DNA of 64,000 nt from Gossypium raimondii (Eukaryota; Streptophyta; Magnoliopsida; Malvales; Malvaceae), in the NCBI RefSeq assembly GCF_025698545.1, contig NC_068569.1, forward strand, positions 18,724,001 through 18,788,000, read 5' to 3'. A model generated the notes under the pieces. It was not told the origin of the DNA, did not search any database, and saw nothing but the letters and a program-made list of their open reading frames with translations. The stretch's first letter is position 1; each line of letters opens with the position of its first letter. Made by a program: the position numbers and the translations under genes. Positions 45,086 through 57,006 of the stretch are shown here, piece by piece.

Positions 45086-46201
45086 TTTCATCTTTGAATT
45101 CAATCTTTTCTCCATTTTTTCTCACGTAGCATCTGTTGTTCATAGTTTCTTTTTCTTCAATGTATTAATTCCTAGTTAGCCACCTCCTTAAATCGTTTGC
45201 AATTCTTTTTTTTCAAATTCCCTTTTCATTTCCAGTAGCCAACCTGCATCCATTTTAATATATTACTAAATTTCTAGCCTCCATATTTAATTACGCCACC
45301 CATCCTTTCCACCTATTTTTTTACCTTATCCAATTATGCCCAATACCATCATGTCCCAAACCTTAGCCAACTAAACCCATTTTCAGCTTTCGGCCGAAAT
45401 TAGTCTCGTCAAAACCCGTGAGTTACGAACCTGAGCAATTTAACTCCTAAAATTTCAGTACTTATTACTTCTCCGGATTAAGAGTATGATTTTGTCAACT
45501 CACAAAGTCAGATCAACATTAAGTCAAAAAAGACGTCGTTTGATTTAGTGTGGTTAGACGTACAGTTGGAATTCCGAAAGGAACGTTTCTAATCGGTTTT
45601 CTGTGAACACATTGGCTTGCCAAGTGGAGATTGCTATTTGGTTCCGTCAAGGGAAGTAGTAACCGGATTTAAATGTCCCACGTGGTTGAGGGCATTGGTT
45701 CGAGCTAGGCTCTTCTAGAACGCAAAGCTGCCGGAGTTCTAAATCACGAACGTTTCGTGGTTGTTCGATCGGTAAGGGTTAGTTATTGGACGTTCCATAA
45801 CTAATTTACACAAGGAACAGTTGGTGTCCGAGGCGTCCTTGGTAGCTATAACTAGCTTATTGGAAAAGAGGAGTTCATCTAATTTCGAGGATCGATTCAA
45901 AGACGAGGAAAATTCGTGCCTAAAGCTGAGCTTATTCTAATTAATTTTTCTTCATATTTATTTAACTGTTTTTATTATTCTGTTTTCAACTTTTTCTTTT
46001 CACGCATTTTATTTATTTATTTTAGGTCTTCAAATTTTATCCCCCCGAATTTTTTGGGCACGACAACTGCCCCGACATAAATCTGGTCAAAAGAGGAACA
46101 ATTTGTAGTAAACCCAGTCTCTGAGGGATCGACCCTACTCCCTATACTGCTTAAATCGCAAATTAGACGTAGGTTTATATTAGTGAATTCGACACCCATC
46201 A

Positions 46202-48300
46202 ACATTATGTATAGCGTCGAAGTGAGTAAACATACATGGAATCGGCAGGCACGCTCCAATGTAGGAGCCGAAACCACGTGGCTGCCGTAGTCTATTGCGT
46301 AGACTAGAAGTGGCTGGTGAGGTACAGTCCATCTTCCATGGCCAGCTGAAGTCTAACAATGCACCAAGGTGGAAGGATGCGTATTTAACAACGTAACACG
46401 AAACATCAATGCAGAAATAATTAATTCTGGAAAGGGAAAACAAAAAAAGGTTCCTACAGTACTGCTATTGTATTAATTATTAATTAACACAATAAATGAT
46501 CCCACAACATGATTCGATATGTCCCTAAAAACCTGCCAACTTCATTTTTCATGATTCTCAATTATTATAAATAATTAAAAGAAAATCGCACAAAAAGCAA
46601 AAGAAAAGGAATATTTATTCTTTTATACGTGTAAAGGCTTTGAATTTGTGTCCGTATAAGTATTGGGCATTTAGAGAATAGATGTGCCTGGACCACGGTA
46701 GTCCTGATTTCAAGAGGCAATCAATGGCGTTGGGATCGAATATGAAAATGGGATCACCGACGTCGTTTTATTGGGAATTAATGTAATATTATCCTGTTGG
46801 TGCATGTATGTATGTACCTGGAAGTCAAAGGTTGGAGGAAGATCTGAATATCAAAAGTATTATATTAAATAATAAAAGTGTAATGTTTTGTTATCCAAAA
46901 TTTCCACCTCAACCAAGACTGTATAATTTGATAAATGGAATGGTGCGAGTCTTTTTCCTAGTTTCAGCTCCCGTGTTTACGTCATTACCTCAATGACAAC
47001 ACAAAAACAAACAGCGCACGTAAAGAAAATAGAATAGCTGAGATCTTCGGCATCGCATGTAACCGTAACCAGCGCCTCCATAACTGACACGTCCTTATTT
47101 TATGTCACCGACAGAGGAACGCGGCAGACCGGGCCCTACAGTTTGTTCTCCGACCTTTTTTCTCAGGTTGGTCCATTTTTTTTTATATAGTTTTTTAATT
47201 CCTCAAAATCTAGTGTGCGTTTGCATGTGTGTGGTAATTACTGTTTTCTTATTACACCTGAAAATTCTCCAAACTCCAAAGTTTCACATTACTAAAATAA
47301 ATTTAAATACCTTTATTTCTGTATTTTATTTTGAAATTGGTCTTGATCCAATGCATCTATTAACCCCACACACTACCCTATGTGTGCAGATAACTATAAT
47401 TAAAGTACATTAAGTATTAAAAAGCTTATTTATTCGAAAATAGTTACTTTATAAAATCATGATGCGAAAAATAAATTCAGGATGCCACTCTGGAGCTTAA
47501 CAATTTTTATCATCATTCTTAACGAAAATAAATAAATAAATTTACGAGGCAAGATTTGTCACCGTCTAGCGTTCCCGGCAGGAGTCATTAAACAAAATTA
47601 ATGTCTTAATTCGTTGCTCTACTGTCGGTTTTATACAGCTTTGGATCCCAAACCTACATTAATTATGCTAACTACAATCATAATAAATTGAAGTTCAACT
47701 TATAATCAGCACCTTTTAATAATTACTTACGAGAATAAAAAGCTGAAATTTTAACTTTTAGAGTTAAGATAAGAAGATAATGAATTATCTTATAAATACA
47801 TACACTTAGTTCAAAAATTTTAATTTTCTTTTATCTTCTTATCATTTTAATTTTAAATGTTTTGAAAAATTAAATAGGAAAATATATTCTTTTGATTTTG
47901 TTTCAATTTATTTTCATAAATAAAATAATTCACAATTATTAATCTTATAAAATTCAATTTTTTCTACATCAAAATATTGGTCTTAAAGACGTAACAACTT
48001 GAACTACATATGTTAAATTTTTCCTATTTATGACTAATTAAGTAATTTTTGTGTAGAAATGAATAGGTTAGATTTGAAGAAAGTTGTTAGTAGATTTGGT
48101 TTTCAAAGAAAAAGGGGGAATCTTAGTTGAACCCGTTTTTGTTATTGAAGTACTATTCTACGGTGATTAATTTGCCAGTAAATATTTAAAGTCCAGCGGT
48201 GAAACAAATTTACTGCAAAATAATCGGAAAAGGGTTTTAATTAATTTATATAATGGAACCTTCGTAAAACCTATCAATTTAAAATATTTAATTATTTAAA
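46202..48300. other. Intergenic region between the Athila-like element and QUA2
   Basis: 46206-46443 has more balanced composition and a minus-strand open frame with FHLGALLDFSWPWKMDCTSP, not recognised, plus a CCACGTGG G-box near 46275. The rest is AT-rich. 46690-47130 has ACGT-type boxes, including GACGTCG near 46760. No gene can be supported. Confidence 0.4.
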
Positions 48301-48551
48301 AGGAGAGTAGTTTTCTTTCTCAGCTTTTCCCGACCTCTGTCTTCATTGGTTCCTTGCGAAAAATCGCTTACATTTCTTACAGTATCAAACGGAGCTCGCA
48401 AAATCGCGATAAAGAAAACAGTCAATTTTTCTGTAGATTAAACAAAAGGAAAATTTCTTCTTAGCATCTCCATTTAATGAAATTACGCTGATTTTGTGGC
48501 TGGTTTTCTGCTATTTTTTCTCCCATTTCTAGCTCTGCTCCCCCCAACAAG

Positions 48552-49182
48552 GTACCCCTTTTTTTTTTTGGTGTTGTATTTCCTTGTTCGTGTTTTCTAA
48601 CAGTTTAAATTTGTCTGATTTGATATGAGTTCCGATTTTCAAATGTTTGATCCATCATGGGTTTTGCTCATTTTTGAATCTGGGTTTTCGTTAGATTTTA
48701 GTATTGGGTAGCAAATATCAGTTAATTTTAATGAAAAGTACGTGATTTTGAATGGAAATGAGCTTACTATTTGTTACTTTCGGGTGGCGGCACTCACTCA
48801 TAGTTTTTTGTATGGAAATTTATCTACTTACTTTCCTTTATTTTCTTCCTTTTCTAGTTTCACTCTTAGAATCATTCGAAACGCTTTTCTTCTTCTTCTT
48901 CTTCTTCTTCCTTTAGAAGCTTAAATTTTGATAGGTACTCTAAGAGTTTCACTTTCAGCAGGGTTTATGGATTTAGTATCTTAAAATTGGGTCAAGTCTA
49001 ATTTTGATCTTATTTAAGAGCAGTAAGTCTTTGGTTAAGTTAAAAACCATTTCATGCTTGTCCTTATTACTGGGCTAGCTAGGTTCAGAGAGTGATTTGT
49101 GTGGGATTTTTTTCCTTCCTTCTTTGGTTTCAACTTTAACCTCATTGTGTTATTTCTTGAAACTTTCCTGTTGAAATATCAG
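48552..49182 (+). other. Likely 5' UTR intron of the QUA2 gene
   Basis: A donor CAAG|GTACCC at 48552 and an acceptor AATATCAG at 49182 leave only nine bases before the ATG. The upstream T/C-rich leader (about 48320-48551) would be the first untranslated exon. It contains an in-intron CTT repeat at about 48889. This is inferred from splice-site shape only. Confidence 0.45.
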
Positions 49183-49191
49183 GTTAGTAAA

Positions 49192-52100
49192 ATGCCCCGG
49201 CCTCTGCATCGAGGTGTATCTGGTATACGGGTCTCAGGCAACAGCAATGATTTTTGGGATGCCGAAGTGAAAGATAACACAGAGAAGGAAGATTTGGATA
49301 GAAATCATTCTTCTAGTCAGAGCTTTTTGTCCCTCAGGTCTCCTTTTCGGTTTTTTTTTCAAGATAATTCTCCATCCAAATATGGTGTCACTGAGAATGG
49401 TTTTACAGCTGATCCCTTCGGTGGTGGGACTCCAAGAAGCCGGCATAGGTTAACAATGCTGTTTTTGAAGTTAAGTTTAGTTGTGATCGTGATTCTTGCT
49501 CTTACTGGATCATTTTGGTGGACCATCTCCATTTCAACATCATCTAGGGGTCATATATTTCGTGGTTATAGGCGACTTCAAGAGCAGCTTGTTTCTGATT
49601 TGTGGGATATAGGGGAACTTTCTCTTGGTCCTTCACGGTTGAAAGAAATAGAATTCTGTTCTGAGGAGTTTGAGAACTATATTCCTTGCTTTAATGTTTC
49701 TGAGAACGTTGCTTTGGGTTATTCTGATGGTAATGAGTATGACCGACTATGTGGGCATGGGTCAAGGAAAAGTTGTTTAGTTCTTCCACCTGTGAACTAT
49801 AAAATTCCTCTTAGGTGGCCAACTGGGAAAGAGGTCATCTGGGTTGCTAATGTTAAAATTACTGGTCAAGAGGTATTTTCCTCTGGCAGTTTAACCAAGA
49901 GGTGAGTGGATGTTTCTCTTGTCAATCAAACTTTGATATCTAATTGCCTTCATCCACCCTTCCCTTCCCTCCTTACCTATTTAAGTGTTTCTTCAGCTCC
50001 TTGCCTTGTGCCATTGCAGGATGATGATGCTGGAGGAAGATCAGATTTCTTTCCGTTCAGCATCACTTATGTTTGATGGCGTGGAAGATTATTCTCATCA
50101 GATTGCTGAAATGATTGGACTGAGAAATGAATCTAACTTGATACAAGCTGGGGTAAGCGAAATTTTACCTTGGAACATGCATGTTGAGCTCCTACTGTTG
50201 AATTCTTTATGATTTTTTTCCCTTGTCTATTTTATTCTAATATTAATAAGGTTATTTCTGTTTAGCTTCAAGGTTGGCCTGTATTTTTTATTGCTTTATT
50301 ATCTCTTACTTGACTGTAAACTGTTAATGATACCTTTTGGTTGCTCATTGCACTTCTTGGAATTTAAGCCTGAATTAGCTTAAAGCCTTCTTAATAGCTA
50401 CCATGATCTGGAGTGCCATAATTCTATTTACTTTCTTCTGCATTCCAAACACAGTTAAAATGTTTCTACTCCCCCTACCTGATCTGAATTTAAGGCTACT
50501 GTTGCAGGTACGAACCATCTTGGATATAGGATGTGGTTATGGTAGCTTTGGAGCTCATCTTTTTTCCAAACAGCTCTTAACGATGTGTATTGCGAACTAT
50601 GAGTCCTCAGGCAGCCAAGTTCAACTCACTCTCGAAAGGGGCCTTCCTGCAATGATTGGTTCTTTTAATTCGAAACAGTTACCATATCCATCTCTTTCAT
50701 TTGATATGCTGCATTGTGCACGTTGCGGTGTTGACTGGGATAAAAAAGGTATAGTTTAAACTTTGGTGGCGTAGAATTTGCTGCCACTTTCCACATCTTT
50801 TCATCCCTCGCCCCCTCCCGCTACCCTGGTTTGTTATAATTTCTTATGTTGAGAGACTCATTTTGTGTTAGGAATAGAAATAGGGCTAGAATCATTATTG
50901 TATGGCATAAAAAAGTTCTGTTGAATATTCTGTATATAAAAGGTCCTTTATGAATGTTTTTTTGGTTTTTTGGCAGTTAACTCCTGCCAACCAAAGGATA
51001 ATTTAACAGAATACACAAATTCCATGGTCAACTTCCTTTATTATTGCTTAAAGTTCTGAAAATTTGCCTCACCTTCAGTTGCTCTTATATTTCCTAATTT
51101 GAATGTGTTATCATCTGTTGGCAAAATGTGTGCCACAGATGGTATTTTATGCCAAATTGTGTGACTTCTTTTGTTTTTATTGTTTTGTTGTAATAAAAGT
51201 TTTATGCCAAAATGTTGTGCCACAGATGGTATTTTCTTGATTGAAGCTGATAGAGTTCTAAAACCGGGTGGATACTTTGTGTGGACTTCACCTCTTACCA
51301 ACGTTCATACTTTTCTTCGGGACAAAGAGAAGCAGAAAAGGTGGAATTTTGTTCGTGATTTTGCAGAAAATCTCTGCTGGGAGTTGATATCACAACAAGA
51401 TGAAACTGTTGTATGGAAAAAGACCAATAAGAAGAGTTGCTACAGCTCCCGGTAAGGCAATTTTTTTAATCCTATTTACATAAATTTTCTTCAAACATTT
51501 ATGTATTTTGACTATGTGAATCTTGGAAATCTTTATTACTCGAGAGCAGTAGGTTGTCCTGATCGTGTTATTGTAATGTATGTATCCAGGAAGCCTGGTT
51601 CTTTTCCTCCTATATGTAGCAAAGGACAAGATGTTGAATCTCCATATTATCGACCTCTTCAAAACTGTATAGGTGGAACAAATAGCCGCCAATGGGTTCC
51701 TATTGAGGAGGGGGCAACATGGCCTTTCAGGTCTAATTTGAACAAGAATGAACTAGAACTATACGGTAATTTGATGCTCTTTTCAAGGTTGTATTAGAAT
51801 TAAATTCCATCAAGCATTGATGTCAGAAATTTCTGACTGCCACTCTGATTTATCTGTTTTACCAGGTCTACACTCGGAAGAACTTGTTGTAGATACCGCA
51901 AACTACAAAACAGCTGTTCGTAATTATTGGTCCCTTCTGTCCCCCCTAATATTCTCAGATCATCCAAAGAGACCAGGTGACGAGGATCCTTCTCCACCTT
52001 ATAACATGTTCAGGAATGTGCTAGACATGAATGCTCGCTATGGTGGTTTTAATGCTGCATTACTGGAAGCAGGGAAGTCTGTCTGGGTCATGAACGTAGT

Positions 52101-53544
52101 CCCAACAACTGGCCCCAACTACCTTCCCCTGGTTCTTGACAGGGGATATATCGGTGTATTCCACAATTGGTGATTCTCTCCTCTAGCTATAATTTTTTTT
52201 TCTTTGTTGCAGTGTTGTTTCAGTATGTTCTTTATATGAATCTAAAATATGAGCAGCCTTATAGTAATTTCTATGGGGCCAAAGAATGATTTTCAGCAAC
52301 TTGATATACTTTAGTAATAAGCTTTTCTCTCTGAGAGTAAAATAAAATCAAATGCAGTGAATGAAGAAAGCATTTGTATATTTAAAATGTATGCATCATG
52401 CAACAATATTAAGAGTTGAACTGAAGGAAACTCTGCTAGACTTATCTTTCTATTTAATGTTTGATGTGTTTACTGGAACTCAAGTTTGAAGTTAGTACGA
52501 CATATTAGTTGATTAGGTTCACAGTTGATTAACCATGTTTCTAATTTTAATGATGTGATATTCTTGCGCTGGTACTTATCCGAGCCACTTATATCTTTCC
52601 TTTTCTGTTTTATGTTATACTGTCTTATGATCCATCTGCATCATATTCAGGTGTGAAGCATTTCCAACATATCCCAGAACTTATGATATGGTGCATGCTG
52701 ATGGACTTCTATCCCTTGAGACTAGTCAATATCGCAGGTGCACCATGCTTGATCTTTTAACGGAAATAGACAGGTTGCTTCGTCCAGAGGTACTAAACCA
52801 AAGCTATCAATTATTTAAATCAGGCCATATTTTAGTTCCTTTTGTGGTTGCCTTCTGTTTCCCTGTTCTTGATCAGTGGATTTAAGTTCAGTTCTTAATG
52901 TGTTATTATTACATGCCAAACACCTTTTTCTTGTCATTCTAACTGATAATCTACGTAAGCACTCAAGGAAAAAAGAAGCAAGTACTTATTCATTTGGTTT
53001 TTCTCCGTAACTAATGTTGATTTGAGAACTTTTGTAGCTATATATTTGGGGTTTGATGTTACTTTCTCTTATAGATTTGAATGTCTGTATGAACATTTGT
53101 ATATGCGACAATGATCGCTTTGCTGGTTGGCCTTTGAAATTAAGAGATCCAATCACCGGAGAATCGCTTCTTCTATGGATACCACTCAAAATATTATTTG
53201 TAATAAGTCATACTCATTCAGCTGTCTCATATTGCTTCTCTATCATGGCTTAGAGACATGACTCACACTTTCATACTATGCAAACATCTATGCATATGTT
53301 AAATTCTATCAACTGTTAGTAGGCCTTTTTAACACTACCAATGTTTACTGCAATGTTTTAATGCATTCAATGGTGGATGCAGGGTTGGGTAATAATTCAT
53401 GATAAGGCTCCTCTTATCGAATCAGCTAGAGCTCTAACTGTGCAGTTGAAGTGGGATGCCAGAGTCGTAGAAATCGAAAGCAACAGTGATGAGAGACTCC
53501 TAATCTGTCAGAAACCATTCTTTAAGAGACAAGCAACAAGCTAA
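49192..53544 (+). CDS. QUA2: QUASIMODO2/TSD2-type putative pectin methyltransferase, 696 aa
   Basis: My eight-exon model is 49192-49901, 50020-50152, 50508-50748, 51226-51451, 51590-51765, 51866-52169, 52651-52789 and 53383-53544. All introns are GT-AG and phases agree, giving 2091 bp. The protein begins [15 protein letters not shown]. It has one type II membrane anchor at about residues 88-118 ([20 protein letters not shown]), so the catalytic part faces the Golgi lumen. The methyltransferase domain shows the SAM-binding motif [15 protein letters not shown], then [12 protein letters not shown], and a second [10 protein letters not shown] motif near the C-terminal half. In Arabidopsis QUA2/TSD2/OSU1 (At1g78240, about 684 aa) is needed for homogalacturonan, cell adhesion and shoot growth. 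Orthology rests on my recall of that sequence, including the N terminus, which closely related PMT4/PMT5 lack. Confidence 0.95.
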
Positions 53545-54407
53545 GAACAATATCTGGAGAAGAAGCCCCAAAATTTTTCAAGTCTTGGTATTCAAATTCA
53601 TTTTGTGCATTTTGAACAGAAAGAAAGAAGAAAGCAGCAAAGATAGTTGATGAAAAACAAAAATGAAAGCCGCAAGGCATGGATAGGGTCTTGTAATTAA
53701 TCGAAACAGAGGCGCCATTGCAAGTGAAAAACGTATAGCTTAGGTTTAAAATTTTCATGTTCTTTGTTTCATTATTACTATACAAAATACATGATTTAAG
53801 GTTGTGCAAAAAAGGTTACAGGTTAAGCTTCTAGCTGTGCAGCATAGAGAAAAGAGAAGAGAATGAATTGGAGAGAATGAAAAAGAAAAGAAAGAATTGC
53901 TTGTAAGTGCATTTATGATGAAAATTTATAATTCATGTTATGATTTTCTTCGAAACCAATATGGTGGATGGTGCTATTGATCTGAATTGAATTGAGAACT
54001 CAAGTGAATCGTTTTCCTTTGGATTTGATTTGAATCATCAGTTGAATTTTCTACTGAATTTTGTAATCAAACCAAACTGTGAAACCAAGACTTTAATCTG
54101 GATCATGATCAAGAGTTAGTTTCAAGGCGAGTTAAATTTGTTTTGTATGAGATTATGTGAACAAGATATAATATTTTGGAACGATAAAAAGGGTTTGTTT
54201 ATGCAATCCTTAGAAACAAACTTCATGCACTAACACTTGATTATACCACACAAACACAAATCAAATTACCAAAAATACAAAAAGAAACAGAGCGGGGTTG
54301 ATATGTCTGCGAAGCAAGCAGTCTTTAGGTTCACTCACAAAGCAAAAACAAGGAAATAAAGAAAAAAATGCCCATGAATTGTCCAGGCAAATTACTGGTA
54401 AAATATC
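53545..54407. other. Convergent 3' intergenic region between QUA2 and the LRR gene
   Basis: Both flanking genes end here, so it should hold two 3' UTRs, QUA2 on plus and LRR on minus. The QUA2-side sequence stays moderately GC-balanced to about 53900. No coding frame of interest is seen. Confidence 0.55.
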
Positions 54408-56667
54408 TTAACGGGATGAAGAAGCCAGTGCAGGTAATTTGGCAGATGAGTGATAGCGACTTCGGCTCTTCAACTTGTTCTTGTTCTTATGCCCCACCCC
54501 CACACTGCCCCTATGCACACTGGCGGATGTTGAAGCACCTTGGCTTGTTCTTTTTGATGCTTTTCTTCTGGAGCTCCAACTGCCACTCCCTAGAGCAGCT
54601 TTGGCAACACTATCAGTGAGCACTTCCCTTGCCCTTTGTGGTTTAATGGGTTGCTTGTTCAGGTACGTAAGCTTAGGGAGCAAGCTACAAACTGCCTTTC
54701 GCAGCTGGTCGTCACTAACGTTGCTCTGAACTGGATTTCCCAACAGATTCAATGCTTGCAATGAGTTGTAGTTGGCGACAAGCTGACCCAATGCCCTTGT
54801 TGTCGTTATCTTGTTGAAGCTCAGGTCCAATACTGTCAACTTCAAGAACCTATGTAGCCCTTCAACATCACTTATCTTGTTCCCAGCAAGGTACAGTTCT
54901 TTGATCAGTATGCAGTTTGACAACCCTGGCATCATTAATGAAACACAATGCACTTTTAGAACTACATGCAAGTTGTCTAAGGAGAATGTTTCTAGGTGAC
55001 AGGTTCACGAACTAGTTACCTACCATGTCCAATTCGAGCAATGCGGTTATAACTAAGGTCAACAACTCGCAATCGAGTTAACTCCCTGAGTCCTTCGATG
55101 GTGCTGATCTTGTTTCTTGACAAGTTGAGTATGTGAACGCCCTTTGGCAATGATCCAGGAGTAATATGGGCTGCCGAGAAAGCAAGAATCATAATCATAT
55201 ATCAGAGTGCAAACTGCAAATTAGTTATATCATCAACTTCTTTTCAAGAGCTTACTTATAAAGTTGTTCGACAAGTTGACAGACCGAAGGCTGGTGAAAC
55301 CTGAGATGATTGGAATAGCTTTCAAACCTATTCCTGATATGTGAGCAACGGTTGAAGAAGAATTGAGAGTCTGAATGACACTATTGGCATGTAAAATCTC
55401 CTCAGAGAGATTGATATCCGAACGGCGAGTGGAATAGGCAGTGTTTCTTGCTGGTGATTTACCAGTGTCTGGAGAAGGTGGAAATGTGATGCCCTCTTCA
55501 TCATTCACATCATCAGCAGGCTGCACAATTTCGGTTTCGAGATCTCTCACCCATTCATCGACTCTTGAGAATGATGATGATGGAGCAGGGAATGCAACCC
55601 ATTGGTTCTGGGGCCATAAACCAGAAACTCCATTATGAAAACCTTTCCAGCTCCGGTTGTCATCGCAGTTGCCAGTGAAGCCTTTGTTCAAGGACTCTCC
55701 CGTAAACGATCCCGGTGATTCCATCTTGCTCAGATTCATTGCTTGATGTAGATCAATTGTGTCTGAAGAATACCCACCTTGCTGGTTCAAAGTAGCAGTG
55801 ATAGGAGCAGGTTGCGGTTTGGTCATCCAGTTGTGAGAGTTCCGGTGGCTCCAGAGGAAGAACTTCCACCATAACTTTCTGCTTCTGGAAGGTAGAACTT
55901 GACTGGAAGAATGTTTTTTCAACATCACTCGGTCGGCACTGCAGCGAGTCATCACAGAAGCAGGGCTACCGAGATTAAGTCCTGCAGATAAGTCCTGCAA
56001 GTCTTCAAATGACTGAGATGGAGGGAAATGATCAGCTACCTCTCTTAGCACATTCCTCCTCTCCAAATCGGAACACGAGCGCTTAAGCATAGGTGAAGCC
56101 CAGAACTCAGCCCTCCTCATCCCAGGATCACTAACATGTCCACTTTGGACCTTATCAACAGCCTTTTCAACCTCTTCCTTGGCTTCAGTTTCAAATGAAC
56201 CTGAAGAAGCAACCCTTTTGGTTCCAAAATCAAATTCTTCACTTGAGTTGGCCACATGGGCTTGGAGATCAAAGTCAGAGAATTCTCTCTTGATTGATGC
56301 ATTCTCTTCATGCTCATCTTCCCCTTCATATGCTTTCTCTACTGCTTCACATCCAACAGGGCTCCCATGCCTGATCACCTTGACATTGCAATCCTCCTTA
56401 AACCCAACAGGTGCTGGGACACTAAAAGTTGTCGATTTCAATTCATCGCTCTCTAAGGGCTTCACCGGTTGTTGGAGCTTAATTTGGAGGGTTCTACCAT
56501 TCTTTTGCTCACCAGCCCCCTACAAGTGAAACAGATTCAAGCCAGATGAAGCAGGAAATCATTACATGCACAAAATTGAAGTCTTATGTTAGATTTTTAA
56601 ATCCCATTCTCACCTTATCTTTCTTTTTCCTCGCGGTCAACAAAGAGAAACAATTGAATTTGGCCAT
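54408..56667 (-). CDS. SDS22-like leucine-rich-repeat protein (annotated elsewhere as outer-arm dynein light chain 1-like), 660 aa
   Basis: My four-exon model is 56667-56614 (MAKFNCFSLLTARKKKDK), 56519-55256, 55170-55024 and 54925-54408. All introns are GT-AG and phases agree, giving 1983 bp. The N-terminal 410 residues are acidic/Ser-rich and probably disordered. From about residue 415 come four or more 22-residue LRRs of the SDS22 type: GFTSLRSVNLSNNFI, GVHILNLSRNKISTIEGL, LIKELYLAGNKISDVEGL and LKLTVLDLSFNKI. The C terminus is basic (HKNKNKLKSRSRYHSS). Flowering plants have no cilia, so the dynein name reflects only LRR similarity; protein-protein binding is the safe inference. The gene is tail-to-tail with QUA2, as I recall for At1g78230/At1g78240. 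Confidence 0.93.
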
Positions 56668-56837
56668 TTTATGAAGGACCTGGGTCAAAATCTCAGAGAA
56701 GCCTAAATGTATATATGCAATGAGTGCACCGTTTTATTTTCGCTCTTCCGCCTCTTGAACGTAAACTATCTAATAAGCTCACATCTCTAACCGATTCTAA
56801 TTAACAATGGAACTTGAGTTTGTGGTTTAAACGTTAG

Positions 56838-57006
56838 CCATAATCAACAGGAAGGCACCAAACCAAGGAGCGTGTAGAATCTGAAGGCGAATGACCACCG
56901 GAAATGAAAGGGCCAACGCCTTCTCCGGCTCGAGAAGGTGTCACTAGATTGTCGGCCAGAGTTGAAGACCCAGCTTCTTTCCAGAAGCTACTTTTAAATC
57001 TGTCCT
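56838..57006 (-). other. Coding-like stretch upstream of the LRR gene, unresolved
   Basis: On the minus strand, a good acceptor (TTGCTTTTCTTCTTAAACAG) precedes a frame that reads WKEAGSSTLADNLVTPSRAG and then GVGPFISGGHSPSDSTRSL, ending VDYG and TAG. The wording looks like real protein. A candidate upstream exon (57582-57339, ending WRRLASI before GTTAGT) does not join it in a phase that keeps it open. It may be an upstream ORF in the LRR 5' UTR, a small separate gene with an unseen first exon, or a remnant. Confidence 0.35.

Larger units (their letters stand above)
36153..46201 (+). mobile_element. Athila-like Ty3/gypsy LTR retrotransposon, internally deleted, with nested solo LTR
   Basis: Two highly similar LTRs (36153-37603 and 41880-46201) bound it. 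A tRNA-Asp-type primer site, gag, protease and the first part of RT follow the 5' LTR, and a polypurine tract precedes the 3' LTR. Most of RT, RNase H and integrase are missing at about 40430, so it cannot move by itself. After removing the nested 2.84-kb insert the element is about 7.2 kb. In the first 165 aligned bases the two LTRs differ at four positions, so insertion was fairly recent. The bases beside the LTRs (ATGAA left, ACATT right) do not form a 5-bp target duplication. Confidence 0.9.
41880..46201 (+). repeat. 3' LTR of the Athila-like element, split by a nested solo LTR
   Basis: It starts TGATTAAATGCC at 41880, is interrupted at 42249-45085, and ends GACACCCATCA at 46201. Without the insert and its 5-bp duplication it is about 1480 bp, against 1451 bp for the 5' LTR. 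The extra length is mainly a small insertion near 45205. Confidence 0.9.

Noticed and set aside
36153..46201. The element as a Copia type
   Set aside because: The tRNA-Asp-type primer site, the gag core, the DLGASINVMP protease and the RT wording fit Athila-like gypsy elements.
55441..55638. Plus-strand ORF over the LRR gene
   Set aside because: It is an antisense shadow of exon 2 of the LRR gene.
54408..56667. A dynein (motor) function for the LRR protein
   Set aside because: Only SDS22-like LRRs are present and flowering plants lack axonemes, so the label is a similarity artefact.
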